NCBI GenBank assembly: GCA_000467715.1
Contig: AJFK01000546.1
Span: forward strand, 62,001 to 126,000
DNA: 64,000 nt
Source of the DNA: Hysterium pulicare CBS 123377
Lineage: Eukaryota > Ascomycota > Dothideomycetes > Hysteriales > Hysteriaceae
Direction of reading: 5' to 3'
Below, one piece after another: positions 44,674-55,974 of this stretch (the first letter of the stretch is position 1; each line of letters starts with the position of its first letter). The translations under genes and the position numbers were made by a program. The notes under the pieces were generated by a model. It ran no database searches and had not been told where the DNA came from. It saw only the letters and a program-made list of their open reading frames with translations.

Positions 44674-47483
44674 ATGCAAACTAAATGGGAGAGAAGCGGT
44701 GAACAGGAAGACTACTCTGGAGAAGGAGACTACTGCCATGCTCTCATGCGGCCTCGTTAGGCTTGCATGGGAGTTGTACTCTAATTGTACCATTTGTTGT
44801 AAAAATTGTATATGAAAGGACTTGTATTCTACTCAGGAGCCCCGCATTTTTTCCCGGTAGAAAAAGGACGAGACGGAGTGTACAGATGAAAGCTTGCACA
44901 TTTTTCGTTTGCGGGGATTGCGTTCAGATCCCATCTCTGTGGAACCATTGGCCCCTGCAGAAATCAAGCAGCACTGCCAGCTCAAGCCCAAAATAAGCTG
45001 CAACACGATTAATGGCCGTCGGTTGTGTTACGACGCCATAAAATCCTCCGACACTGGGATTTACGGTCCGTGTGTCCTACAACGAGAGTCAGTCAAGCGA
45101 CGATCCACGTGAGCGATTGGCATAACTAGGTGCAATGGCGTTTTCTGCGTCCAGGATCTTAGTTCTGGTGTTTGCGTGCGGAGAGGGCAAGTCCATAATT
45201 AGCCGCCACACCATGATTTGGATGGGGATACTATTGAATTCTAGGATTTGTTACCGACAAGGTCAGGTCAGGTGCGAAAGCTATATGAATCAGATCACGG
45301 ATAATGATAGTGATCGTGTCGTTGGGACCGTGTCGAAAATGATCAACAATATATGCACCATTTGGAGGTAATGGACCAATCAGCGACAGACATCGAATCC
45401 AAAGACGAATCGGACAATCAATATCAAACGACGACCGAGGTGTGTACCAAACTCCGATGAAAAGTAACGTAACTTGGTCGCTGGTCTCGTGGTGGCAAAT
45501 TTTGGTGGTGTCGCAGGCCCCTGTAGCAGTCCGCAGTGAACGATGTGAATGCAATGCGCGATTAAAAACACCAAACTTTTGGATGCATACATTTTGGGAC
45601 CCTAATGGATGAATTGTTGGGATAAATGATGAATTATCTTGACAGCATCTTCTAATATGTAAGTCTTCGTCTCAAGAGAAGAGCCTGAGAACGGAGCGGA
45701 ATTCACCGTGATGGAAGTGGTCAACTGGCCGCCAAAGGTCGATATTAGAACTTGCAAGACTTAGCATATGGAAGTTCTGTAGAGCTGCGTCAGTGTGGAA
45801 GATGAGCAAATGGAATGGCTGGGAGGTGCGAAGACAACAATGCGCCGTTTCATTTCATGCCTCTATGTAAGTACGCCCATCGGCGAATGAAGTTGGAGAA
45901 ACGAAAAAGATGCATAGGATCATGGTTAGCATTGCTGCACTCAGGAGATTATCAGATGAAGATTGGGCTCATTTCCTTTGAGAGACGTTGCGACGCCTGT
46001 GAGATGTTCCAAGTAGCGAAGTCCGGATTCCTTCTATGGTTGGGGCGAGAAAGGCGAATCTCGATGCAATGACACAGTTTGTTAACTGATGGGAATTGAT
46101 TCTGTTGTCATAGTGTCTTGAATGAGATGTCACAGAAGGATGGAATGACGTCTATTGAAGTTTCGTCAAAAGTTTCGAGCAAGCTCTCCAAACAGTGATG
46201 TGCTGGGGATGAACATGATGGAACCTTGAGAAACAGTGACGAAACAGAAACAGTCCCCACCGGGTGCAATAATGAAATATGCCCTTGGACCTGAGCTGCC
46301 AAGTAACGATCTTCCCCCTTTTCGAAGTCTCAGGGCAGTATTTTGAGGCGTGATTGTCGTCAACAAGAAAACTTCCCTTGTTTATCACGATAACGGTTTC
46401 GACGATATTGAGCTCATGCACCCACTGACTCGATAGTAGAGCTAAGCTTTTGTTTGTACCTGAGATACGCTTCGCCTACGAAGATAGAAATGTTGGTTGG
46501 GTCGGTGTTTCATGCTGCCTGATGCTTGTTGGCTCGTCACACAACGCTCCAGCCCTCCCCAGCCCGCCGGTCCCTATCGCAGGCATGGCCGTTGGAAGAT
46601 ATCTACTTGAAATGGCCGAGATTATCGATGCTTTTTGTGAAGCATCGTATTGCCAATGTGATCGATGCTGCAAGAAGCAAGAAGGTGGCAAGTTCTGTCA
46701 AAATGTAGGATTACCCGCATGTGAAAATGTGACAAAGCCCTCGGGTACCTTTGGCGTGTGAAGCAGCGTGAGCATCAAAAGGCGCTGGCTGCAGTGAGCT
46801 GCGACGCAGCGACGGAGCGGAACTTTTCGTCCTCTTGGCGTTCCTGAGATTCATTACTTGCATTAGTAGTGAATGCTTCGCCAGGGACTGCTTGACGGGA
46901 TATCAGTGAGCACAGCAGCAAAGCAAGTAGCAGTAGGTGGGAGATACAAGATTAGTTAAGGACACCGGCCCGCATCCCGCACGTCGTTTGAAGCCTAATC
47001 CACCTCAGGGCTCACTAAATGCTAGGGATCATGACAACAATAGTGGTAACAACCAGGTCAGGTCTAACGGTCCTGTCGGTTTCCCCTCAACAATAACCGA
47101 CTCTCAGGACGTGGCCCTGGGAAATGACATCCTCCAGCGTCATGGTATGGATATTGCAGAGGGCGGACATGCCATCACTTGCTTCATGCACTGCACCACG
47201 ATTCTACTCCACGCCCGCAAGTCCCTTGCCGGCCCACACATAGTCGGGTGGTTGCGGGAGGGATCTTCATCGTCAACGTTTGATGAGGAGTTGCAGGCAC
47301 GCTTACCAAAACCATGAGAGCGAAGCTGCAGGAAGCAGGAGAAGAAGAACGGTTTAACTCAGAGGGGGGCTACTCTACGAAGAGGGAAGCAATTAGTCAT
47401 TGCTGGCTATATCGTTGGACCAAAGCGGAAGAGCGAGCCCTCTTGCGGGAGGATGTGATGAAGCACGAGAGGACCCAAAGCGG

Positions 47484-47524
47484 TGTTTAGGGCGCTGTCA
47501 CTGTCAATGTTTAGGGCGCTGTCA
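47484..47524 (+). repeat. 17-bp direct repeat, two copies
   Basis: TGTTTAGGGCGCTGTCA occurs at 47484-47500 and again at 47508-47524, a 24-bp period with a 7-bp spacer. Confidence 0.85.
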
Positions 47525-47672
47525 AACGTACGCGAGCTGTTTGGTGCATCGAGCAGCAGCGAACTGCGGGGCTGCTGGCCTGATGGGCGGCCCCTATTGG
47601 CCGGCGTGCACTTTTGTCGCGTGGCAGGCTGGTAATACGGCAGATACCCGCGAGCCAGCGTTTCGTCGTCAG

Positions 47673-47704
47673 TCATCGAGGCTTCCCTTCATCGAGGCTC
47701 CCCT
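47673..47704 (+). repeat. 16-bp tandem duplication
   Basis: TCATCGAGGCTTCCCT is followed directly by TCATCGAGGCTCCCCT, one base different. Confidence 0.8.
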
Positions 47705-48821
47705 CCAGCCACCACCTCCACTCCCCTGGCCGTTTTCGCCGTTTGGCACTCAACGGCGAGCTGGAGCGGGAGCGAAGCGACAAAAGAAATGCATCTTGCT
47801 GTCTGCTGCTGTCCTACCCGAGCCGGACTTGACGAGCGCGGGGGCGCCGGACTCCTGCGACGATGCTGATAATTAGCAGAAACGCAAACTGCAGCAATCG
47901 TCAATCCTGCCATGTGGGCCTTGGGAACTCTGTTTCCAAGCGTGACGGAGATGCTGCCGGATTCTGCGCTCAGTCCGAAGCTTGATCAAACTTGCTGCAA
48001 TTCTGCCTTCCGTACGAATGATGGTCCAACTCGACCCTCCTCACGATCAGACCTGCTATTCTGTCGTCATGTAGTCCTACCCACTCCGTACTTGCTGCAC
48101 TGATGTCTCTCGACTGTGGCGGATTGAACCGGCACGGACAGCACTGTGCAACACTTCTCGAACTAAGGCAGCTCGCCTCGCAGTAGGAGAAGATGGACAG
48201 GCGCTGACAGCACTTGACTGACACCCCTCCCACCCCTCGGCTACAGTTCTCCAGAAAAGCTTTGCACCCTTGACTCGCCAGGGCCTTCTGAATTTAAGTC
48301 TATCTATATTATCCGTCACTTAAGATCAGGGCTGAGATGCAGCAAGGCGCAAGGTGGCACGTTCACCCGGCTTACCCTGCTGCATACCATGCAGGTTCCC
48401 CACGAATCGCCCGACATGGGAGGTCAGGCCCGCGTTTCACTCCAGAGGCGGTCTGTCAATCTCTGGGCCACCCCCGAAAGCCTAGACTGCTGTGCCGTTA
48501 TTGGTACTTTCTCCCAGCAGGGGCTTCCCTCCTGATCCCATGTAGCAATAGCAGTTTCGTCGAGCCACTCTTAAAGCTCCCGGATGCCATTTCGCAAAAC
48601 GCTGCAGGGAAAGCCTTTAATGTTTGATATGCCAGCCATTCGAGTCTCACCAAAGACCAGGACCTTGCCTCAGACATTAAGCCACCGTGCTTAAAACCTT
48701 TGGCCATGACACACATCGCCAATTGCATGCGGCCGGACGTCGACAAGGCCAATGTTTATATAGGCTCGGAAACAGCCTGCAAAAGTCCAGTAAGTGCTTT
48801 GCATGAACTCTCTCTGAACTG

Positions 48822-50613
48822 ATGCCACATCAACTTCCTCGCCGGTCCAAGTCACTAAAAGACCTTCAGACAAAAGAAACAATACGGGCATTGGAGAGAA
48901 GGCCCTCCAAGCTTGGTTTGCCTCAACAAGCTGGCACTGCAAAGTATCAGCTCTGGCCGACAGCTTCCAAGAGTCCTGTTGGATTGACGAGACCCATGTT
49001 GCTTTCAGATCGTTCAATGGCTTTGGCTGCAGGTCGATCACCCACTTCTCTGAGCGATACAGCAGTTAGCCCCGACAACGTTCCATTCTGGCACCGCGGT
49101 GGTTCACTTTCTAGGCGACGGAAGGTCAGCGTGCCTGAATTAGGGTCGACAATGACCACTGTCCAAGAGACTGCAGTTGACTCTCGTAAGCGTACTGTCC
49201 TGATTGTGATTGTCCACAAACTGATGAAGGCCAGCAACAATTCCAGGACGACCTCCACTGCGAAAGGCTTCATCAGAATTTGGCCACGAAAGGTCAAGTA
49301 GTGTGCCAGGGATGAGTTGGAGATCTGGTCCTTTTGGAGACGCTCTTGTCTCCTGTGTTACCGGACCTTCCTACTTACAGCCAATGGAGATACCTGCTCT
49401 GGCCGCTGTGGAAACCCCAAAGCAAGAACTTAAACTAGAATTAGCCCTTGGAAAGCCATTGTCCCCAATACTCAGTCCTGGCTTTGGTTCCAGACCAGTA
49501 TTGAAGGTTGATACTGGATCACACATCCTCGACGCTCTTGAGAAACCGCCTGAAGTACCGCCAAAATCCCCATTACTTGAACGAAAAGGTTCGCCAGCCC
49601 CAAAGCTGAATTCGAAATCAAGCAAGACCCAGTTGATGACCCCTGCTGTCCTAACTCCTGCCATAACCACACCAGGAAGCGCGTCAGACTCTCGCCGGTC
49701 CCCCAATGTTCCGCATCCTACACCAATCTCAAATCCTCCGAGTGCACTTTCCCCTCCAAGCACAATCGATCGACGAGGGTCCCCAAGGTCAGATACCAAG
49801 CGGGAAGGGTTGAATATGCACAACAGGAATATGTCCGACACCTCAATCATAGATAGAGGCAGGCCTGTGCGGAGGCCAAGCAAACGACAGAGGAGTCGTA
49901 CATGTTCCGAAGCAAACACCCAGGATATGGTTGTCCAAGATAATTGGAAGTTACCTAAGGGTATGCGTGCGACTGATGCATCATTACAACTCAACGAGAC
50001 TGAAAAGGAGAACCTACGGAAGCAAGCGTTGGATCAAGCTGAAAAATTTGAGGTTTTGAACAAACGTGATGTAGCATCGCTCTCCAGGGTAAGACTTGGC
50101 CCAGTTCTGATGCCTGACCGTATTCACGCTAATCTGTAAATTATATAGGAGCTACGGGCATTGGATGAGAGATGCGAGTACCTTCGCAAGACGTACAAAT
50201 CACTACGAGCTGGTCGACAGAAGCTCCATAGCAGGATGATCTCATATCTTAAGAGAGGCGAGACCGTCATCTTCTCCAGAGAGAGCCTGCTCAAACAAGA
50301 AGAATCTCTAGCCGAGCTCGATGTGTCGATTGATGAATTCATTTTGAAACTGGAACAAGCAGAAAACAGGCGGTTACGGCTTCGTCAAAAATTGCTTGAG
50401 CACGTTGCCGCGGCGCTGGTGCTCAACCCCCCTGCCGCCATCCGAAGTGACATGTCAGAGTCAACACCCCCAAGAAGTCCAGTCAAGACTGAGAGTCCAG
50501 CACGGATCGAACGGAAGGACGTCGAGTCCATCAAAATCTACGCCGATGGTCATGTCCTCAATCTGTTCTCAGATATTGAGCAAGCCATCGGAAAAATGTG
50601 CGAAGCATGCTAA
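48822..50613 (+). CDS. Fungal-conserved coiled-coil protein, function unknown
   Basis: Three exons (48822-49185, 49310-50088, 50149-50613; introns 124 and 60 nt) give 535 residues. The N-terminus carries RRSKSLKDLQ followed by Ser/Pro-rich disordered sequence; the middle is low-complexity with many SPxx and PPxxP sites and a basic RRPSKRQRSR patch. The last ~200 residues are predicted helical coiled coil: ENLRKQALDQAEKFEVLNKR, ELRALDERCEYLRKTYKSLR, SLAELDVSIDEFILKLEQAE, then DVESIKIYADGHVLNLFSDI near the end. I recognise the coiled-coil part as recurring in filamentous fungi but know no function. The first exon boundary is uncertain: an earlier exon ending at a GTAAGT at 48810 is possible. 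Exon 2 uses the acceptor at 49309 because it restores the phase. Confidence 0.7.
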
Positions 50614-51535
50614 TGCGGGAACGGGAAACGAATTGTAATACCTTCCATTTGAGGTTATATTGCCACCGCATCTATCGTTTGGTGGTTTGGGCATTTACCG
50701 AAGCGAGTTCCTTTTCTGCATTAAGATATTCTGGTCTTTCTTTGTGTAGCGTATTCTCCGTTGTAACGGCCGTTTTGATGTGTTCTTATCATGTCCTTGT
50801 TACGCTGAATACTTGCGACGAACCGAGGAATTTTCTGTACTTGTCTTATTCCTCTTTCGATCGATACCCGGGCCGCCTTTGCATTTGATGAAGCCCGTCT
50901 GCATATTTCACGAGGCGATCTAGGGACTCTAAGGCGTTGTTGGCATAGTTTCATGTTTCATTATCGTGCGATGCTCGAACATGTGTCTTCGAGAATCAGA
51001 TCGAGGCCGGAGTGGCTGCAAAAATCGAATCGAAACCTTACCATCTCTAGCGTGTTCTCCGAAGCAAAAGAAGTGCGATGTGACAAGCCTCTGCGTCGCC
51101 GTAACAGTAGACCTAAAGCTTAATCTACAAAGGAATAGCAATCGGCCGAGACTCCTAGCGCCAAGACACACTAGTCGAGGTGATCGGAGGGAATATGAGT
51201 TGAGGAGGTACGGAAATGACATAGTAGTTGCATGCCGTGACTTGCTGTTACCAGTCGTGGTATCAAGAGCAGAGACGGATGAAACGGACGGACATAGATA
51301 CCTGCATATGGTGACATGCAATGACATGCAATGACCTGCATTCCGGAGGGTCGCATAGTTGCTGTTGAAGAGGCGATGGCGGGCGCAGCTGAGACTAGGC
51401 CAGACGTCCTACTGCCTGGAGAATAGTTCATCCGAGACTACGCAGGCGGGGAAAAAGTTCAAAGATCTTGACTGTCGAAGCGGGAGTTTCATTTGGCGAT
51501 CACGATGAACACTTCTCCAAAGCCACAACTCGGCC
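50614..51535. other. Intergenic between the coiled-coil and PRPP synthetase genes
   Basis: No recognised gene. Contains a short repeat (GCAATGACAT next to GCAATGACCT, at 51318-51337). It should hold the PRPP synthetase promoter. Confidence 0.45.
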
Positions 51536-52679
51536 ATGTCTACCAACTCTATCAAGCTCCTCACCGGCAACAGCCATGCTCAGCTTGCGAAGCTGGTGGC
51601 TGACAGGTACGACTGCCTTCCTTTTTCGGACCGCTGCTATTGACTGGGCGGGCAGACTCGGAATAGAGTTGACAAAGATACTGGTCTTGCAGTACTCCAA
51701 CCAGGAGACTTCTGTCACTATCGGTGAATCAGTTCGCGATGAGGATGGTATGCACATCATCCCTTTCACCTGCATTGATCTGCGCACATCACCGGCGTCT
51801 AAACCCAGATGGCTGATGTACTACAGTCTTCATCCTCCAATCCACACCACCTGGCGACATCAATGATGCACTGATGGAACTCCTCATTATGATCAACGCT
51901 TGCAAAACAGCGTCCGCCAGGCGTATCACTGCCGTCATCCCAAACTTTCCTTACGCGCGACAGGACAAGAAGGACAAGTCGCGTGCCCCGATCACAGCGA
52001 AACTAATGGCCAACATGCTCCAGACCGCCGGGTGCAACCATGTCATAACTATGGACCTCCACGCTAGTCAGATCCAAGGCTTCTTCAATGTTCCAGTGGA
52101 TAATTTGTATGCTGAACCCAGTACTTTACGGTGGATAAGGGAAAACCTCAACGTGAAAGACTGTGTTATTGTTAGTCCGGATGCTGGAGGCGCAAAAAGG
52201 GCGACTTCTATAGCCGACGGATTAGATCTCGGGTTTGCTCTCATTCACAAAGAGCGAGCTCGTCCAAATGAAGTCTCGAAAATGGTATTAGTTGGGGATG
52301 TTAGCAACAAGACGGCAATCATCGTGGATGACATGGCGGACACCTGTGGCACCCTTGTTAAGGCTGCCGGTGTGGTGATACAACATGGAGCGAAAGAAGC
52401 GATCGCCATTGTTACCCACGGCATCTTGAGTGGAAACGCTATTGAAGCATTGAATGGGAGCAAGCTGAAGAAGGTTGTTGTGACAAACACTGTGCCACAT
52501 GAAGAGAAGAAAGAGAGGTGCTCAAGAATCGAGACTATCGACATCAGTCCGACAGTAAGCTAAATCTAGAATCACGTTCCTCTCCAGTGCTAATCAATCG
52601 ATAGCTTGCGGAAGCTTGTCGCAGAACCCACAATGGCGAGAGTGTATCGTTTCTTTTCAAACATGCCCCTGTGGATTGA
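51536..52679 (+). CDS. Ribose-phosphate pyrophosphokinase (PRPP synthetase)
   Basis: Four exons (51536-51606, 51656-51747, 51827-52554, 52605-52679; introns 49, 79 and 50 nt) give 321 residues. Core motifs: [58 protein letters not shown] followed by [40 protein letters not shown], and the PRPP-binding loop [10 protein letters not shown]. The C-terminal exon adds [19 protein letters not shown]. The enzyme makes PRPP from ribose 5-phosphate and ATP for purine, pyrimidine, His, Trp and NAD synthesis. Fungi have several paralogous subunits; the lack of a long insertion points to a Prs2/3/4-type subunit rather than Prs1 or Prs5, but I cannot pick one. Length is normal. Confidence 0.93.
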
Positions 52680-53153
52680 AGAAAGACAACCTATGTTTCA
52701 CATCTTACTACAACATGTTTAACTCCTAAATTGCGTCTTTGGTATATTGGAAGCAGAAAGGAGGAGCTTTATTATACCACAATGCTAGAATATGCCATTG
52801 TATAAGTCCGCTTGGGTTACTATTAGTCTAAAAGATCCTGCGAGTTTGTTCGGCTGTGAGGCGGCCATCTCATATCCAGCATGCCGATGGAATTGTAGGA
52901 AATTCTGCTTAAGTATTACCTATTTAGAATCCACTACCAAAATATGCTCTGTAATTGATTGAATGCTCGGCCAATCGGACGCCGTGAGAGGCTCGGAGGT
53001 TCGTGTTTTTCCGAAATCTCGCTTCTGCCCCTGCTGGTCGCCCACCAAGCAAAATGCAAAACTAACATCTCAATCTCCATCTCACACACCAGACGGCCGA
53101 CCTTCGACAACAACACCCGTTTCAGCACCCTCATCTCGACGACCACTGTCAAG
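52680..53153. other. Intergenic upstream of RPS6
   Basis: Contains the 5' region of the ribosomal gene, with pyrimidine-rich sequence just before the ATG, as common for ribosomal-protein leaders. No gene seen. Confidence 0.5.
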
Positions 53154-54000
53154 ATGAAGCTGAACATCTCCTTCCCCGCCAACGGCACGCAGAAGCTGAT
53201 CGAAGTGGACGATGAGCGTAAGCTACGCGTCTTTATGGACCGCCGCATGGGCCAGGAAGTCCCCGGCGACAGTGTTGGCGACGAATTCAAGGGCTACATC
53301 TTCAAGATCACCGGCGGCAACGACAAGCAAGGCTTTCCAATGAAGCAAGGTGTCATGCATCCAACTCGTGTTTCCCTCCTCCTTTCCAAGGGCCACTCCT
53401 GCTACCGACCTCGTCGCACTGGTGAGCGAAAGCGAAAATCAGTCCGTGGCTGTATTGTTGGCATGGACCTTTCAGTTCTCGCTCTCAGCATCATCAAGCA
53501 GGGCGATTCCGAGTTGCCAGGGTTGACTGACACTGTCCACCCGAAGCGATTGGGCCCCAAGAGAGCTACCAAGATCCGCCGCTTCTTTGGTCTCAGCAAG
53601 GAAGATGATGTGAGTTATCTCATTATCACTTCGCCGGTCCCATATATGGATCGAGTCTGATGTACCATTTTGTAATATAGGTTCGCAAATTTGTTATTCG
53701 TCGTGAGGTCCAGCCAAAGGGCGAAGGCAAAAAGCCATACACCAAGGCTCCCAAGATCCAACGCCTCGTCACTCCTCAACGCCTACAACATAAGCGCCAC
53801 CGAGTCGCACTCAAGCGCCGCCGTGCGGAAGCTCAGAAAGATGCTGCGGTGAGTTTGCGTCGACGCCCAACCCTCTATCGAGATACTAATCTGATCATTC
53901 ATAGAACGAATACGCCCAAATTCTTCACAAGCGTATCAGCGAGGCGAAGACTGCACATGATGAGGCTAGGAAGCGACGAGCTTCCTCGATGAGGCATTAG
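53154..54000 (+). CDS. RPS6: 40S ribosomal protein S6 (eS6)
   Basis: Three exons (53154-53609, 53681-53848, 53905-54000; introns 71 and 56 nt) give 239 residues. The start [20 protein letters not shown], then [27 protein letters not shown] and [20 protein letters not shown], is unmistakable. The C-terminal helix ends KRRASSMRH, keeping the RRxSS phosphorylation site that TOR-linked AGC kinases use. eS6 is a structural protein of the small subunit. The body runs unbroken from the ATG. Frames open upstream of the ATG do not resemble the family. Confidence 0.97.
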
Positions 54001-55114
54001 AAGGGGGCAAAAAGTTGCCGAAAAGTATCTGCCGGGGACATCTGCTTGGAGTTGATTGGGAAGCAGAGGTATTACATGGTCTCCAAACATATGGACACAT
54101 GCTCTTGTTAGGCGTGGCCACTCATACTCACAAGCATAGCAGTTGTGTCTTCAATGTAGCAATTGCATAACTTTTCACCAGGGCCTTCCCGTTGTCTTTG
54201 TTCACACTCACGAAACACGTGTCACTGGTATATAAGTAATTTACTATATGCAATCGGATACACGTAGTATACTTCTTCGTGTCCGCGGTTGCAAGAAACC
54301 AAGGTCACGATATCTGGTCCTTTTTGAGAAATTCGTTTTGATTAGTCGTCGGCCGTTTGGGTCCCTCTACGCTTTCCACAATCTTGTCTGGCCCATTCCT
54401 GAACAAAAAAGTTGTTTCATGACCTTCTCAGACTCAGCCCATTCTTTTGGTTGAAACCAACCTTCTGATCCTTCGCTGTGTCCGGTTAAATGGTGCAACC
54501 TCTTTTACCGCCTTCATACTCTGCTTGCTGGTTCGCACAGTACACCGACATTACTATACACCTAATCATCACCAAACGTACTAAAATCGCGTTGCCAGCA
54601 CGTTTTACAGGCCGTCAAAGATGGCTACGCACGATGTGTGAGACCACAATAGATGTACTCCATGAGGTCATGCAAAGATTTGATGACCTTTCGCAACTTG
54701 GGGAGTCGTGAGGTAGGCTGGGACTTTACTACTAAAAATTCTTAAGTCATAAGTGGTCTTGAGGATTTTGCAAAGATATACCTAGAAGACACATGCCTAT
54801 TCTTGTTAGACAATCGATAACGGGATATAAAATCGTAATTGTAGCGTAAAAGGCTGTAGTCTAATTGATTGAACAGGCGGAATTGAACTATGAAGCCCGA
54901 CATGCTCAGAGGAACAATGTGAAAGGATATCTAGTATCGAGATGTAACGTGCCACCCAGAAGTATCACTCCCCCAAGTTGACCAGATAAACGCCTTTTCC
55001 TGCCCCGACTCCTTGGTTCGAAGTGCAACCAGCACATACGAGGGTTCGTAAAATTACACTGCCCATAGGGGATAGTCAATCCTATTTAAGAAGAAAGCTA
55101 CTTTTCCACCTTTA
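54001..55114. other. Intergenic, convergent side of RPS6 and calcipressin
   Basis: No gene recognised; short frames only. It should contain both 3' ends. Confidence 0.45.
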
Positions 55115-55974
55115 TCAATCCGACATCAATTCCACAGGAGGCCTGGAGGTATGCACAAACTTGCCATCTGCTCTGTCCCGCTCTATTGCACCTTCCACAC
55201 CCTCCATCGGGCTCAGATTGTCTGTTGTATCCTCGACGGAGATGGCTGGAAGATTTGGACTATCGCCATGATCGTCAGGATGATAAACAATTGTGGAGCT
55301 TCCACTCCTTCCTCTAGTCACACGGTTTACTTCGTCCATGATAGGCGATGAGATCTCGTTATGAGAGGCATGAAGTCGTGCGAGAGCAGAGGCGAGGTCT
55401 TCGGCGTGGACAATCTTGTTAGGCGCATCTTCGTTGTGCATTTCCCAGCCATGCGGGGGTGAGGGTGGCGGACTAATGAAGAATAGCTTGTCACTCTTGG
55501 GGAGTGGTAGATGCTGATCGCCAACATTTAAGGGTGTATTCATTCCGAAATAAACGCGGATGCGAGAGCCCATGAGGAGCTCGCCGTCGAGCTTCTGACG
55601 AATGAAGATTGCTGAGGAGTCATCGAAGAAGGACACGATGATTCGGCGGAAGGATTTAAGAGGCGCCCATGTGTGTACAGGAGCATGCTCGTTGATGAGT
55701 TCGCGGATTTGGATTAGATTTGATGGGTGGAATATCTCTGGTTCTAGGAGGTTCTGGGAAGAGTCAGTCACCGTTCCAAAGGTAGAGGCTCTGGAGATTT
55801 TCGGCACGGTGCCGAAGTGATTTTGCGAGAGCGTCTGAGTAAACGCACCGTGATTATGAGCGTATTAGAGGGCGGTGATGGCTGGATAAGAGGCGGAAGG
55901 TCAGTAAGGTCTAACGAGAGTGGCGATTTGGGACTATTTCCAGAAGACGCTCGCGAGTGTGCTGGAGAAGACAT
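55115..55974 (-). CDS. Calcipressin (calcineurin regulator, RCAN family)
   Basis: Two exons on the minus strand (55974-55849 and 55753-55115) with a 95-nt intron give 254 residues. Exon 1 ends PSPPSNTLIIT and joins NLLEPEIFHPSNLIQIREL, forming the RRM-like fold of calcipressins. Then FRRIIVSFFDDSSAIFIRQK, RIRVYFGMNTPL, and the conserved SP-repeat FFISPPPSPPHGWEM. Near the C-terminus LPAISVED resembles a PxIxIT-type calcineurin docking site. The protein binds and tunes the Ca2+-dependent phosphatase calcineurin, which governs stress and wall responses in fungi. The start at 55974 (MSSPAHSRASSGNSP) agrees with the family. Confidence 0.92.

Larger units (their letters stand above)
44674..48821. 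other. 4.1-kb interval without a recognised gene
   Basis: This is the largest gene-poor stretch. Frames up to about 158 codons occur on both strands, especially in the GC-rich part from 47350 to 48700, but they overlap each other, lack splice logic and match nothing I know. It holds a 17-bp direct repeat (47484, 47508) and a 16-bp-period repeat near 47673. It may contain a long leader for the downstream coiled-coil gene, a non-coding RNA or a lineage-specific gene. Confidence 0.4.

Noticed and set aside
46450-46761. 103-residue cysteine-containing frame
   Set aside because: Starts mid-sequence with no signal peptide or conserved pattern; the opposite strand is equally open.
47400-47876. 158-residue frame in GC-rich DNA
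   Set aside because: Open in several frames on both strands because of high GC; composition is Arg/Ala/Pro/Cys-skewed without domain motifs.
51316-51345. Short ATGCAATGAC repeats
   Set aside because: Only two and a half imperfect copies; not enough to call a functional repeat or a CRISPR-like array.
55015-55040. GGTTCGAAGT resembling a tRNA T-arm
   Set aside because: No acceptor stem, D-arm or anticodon arm can be folded around it.
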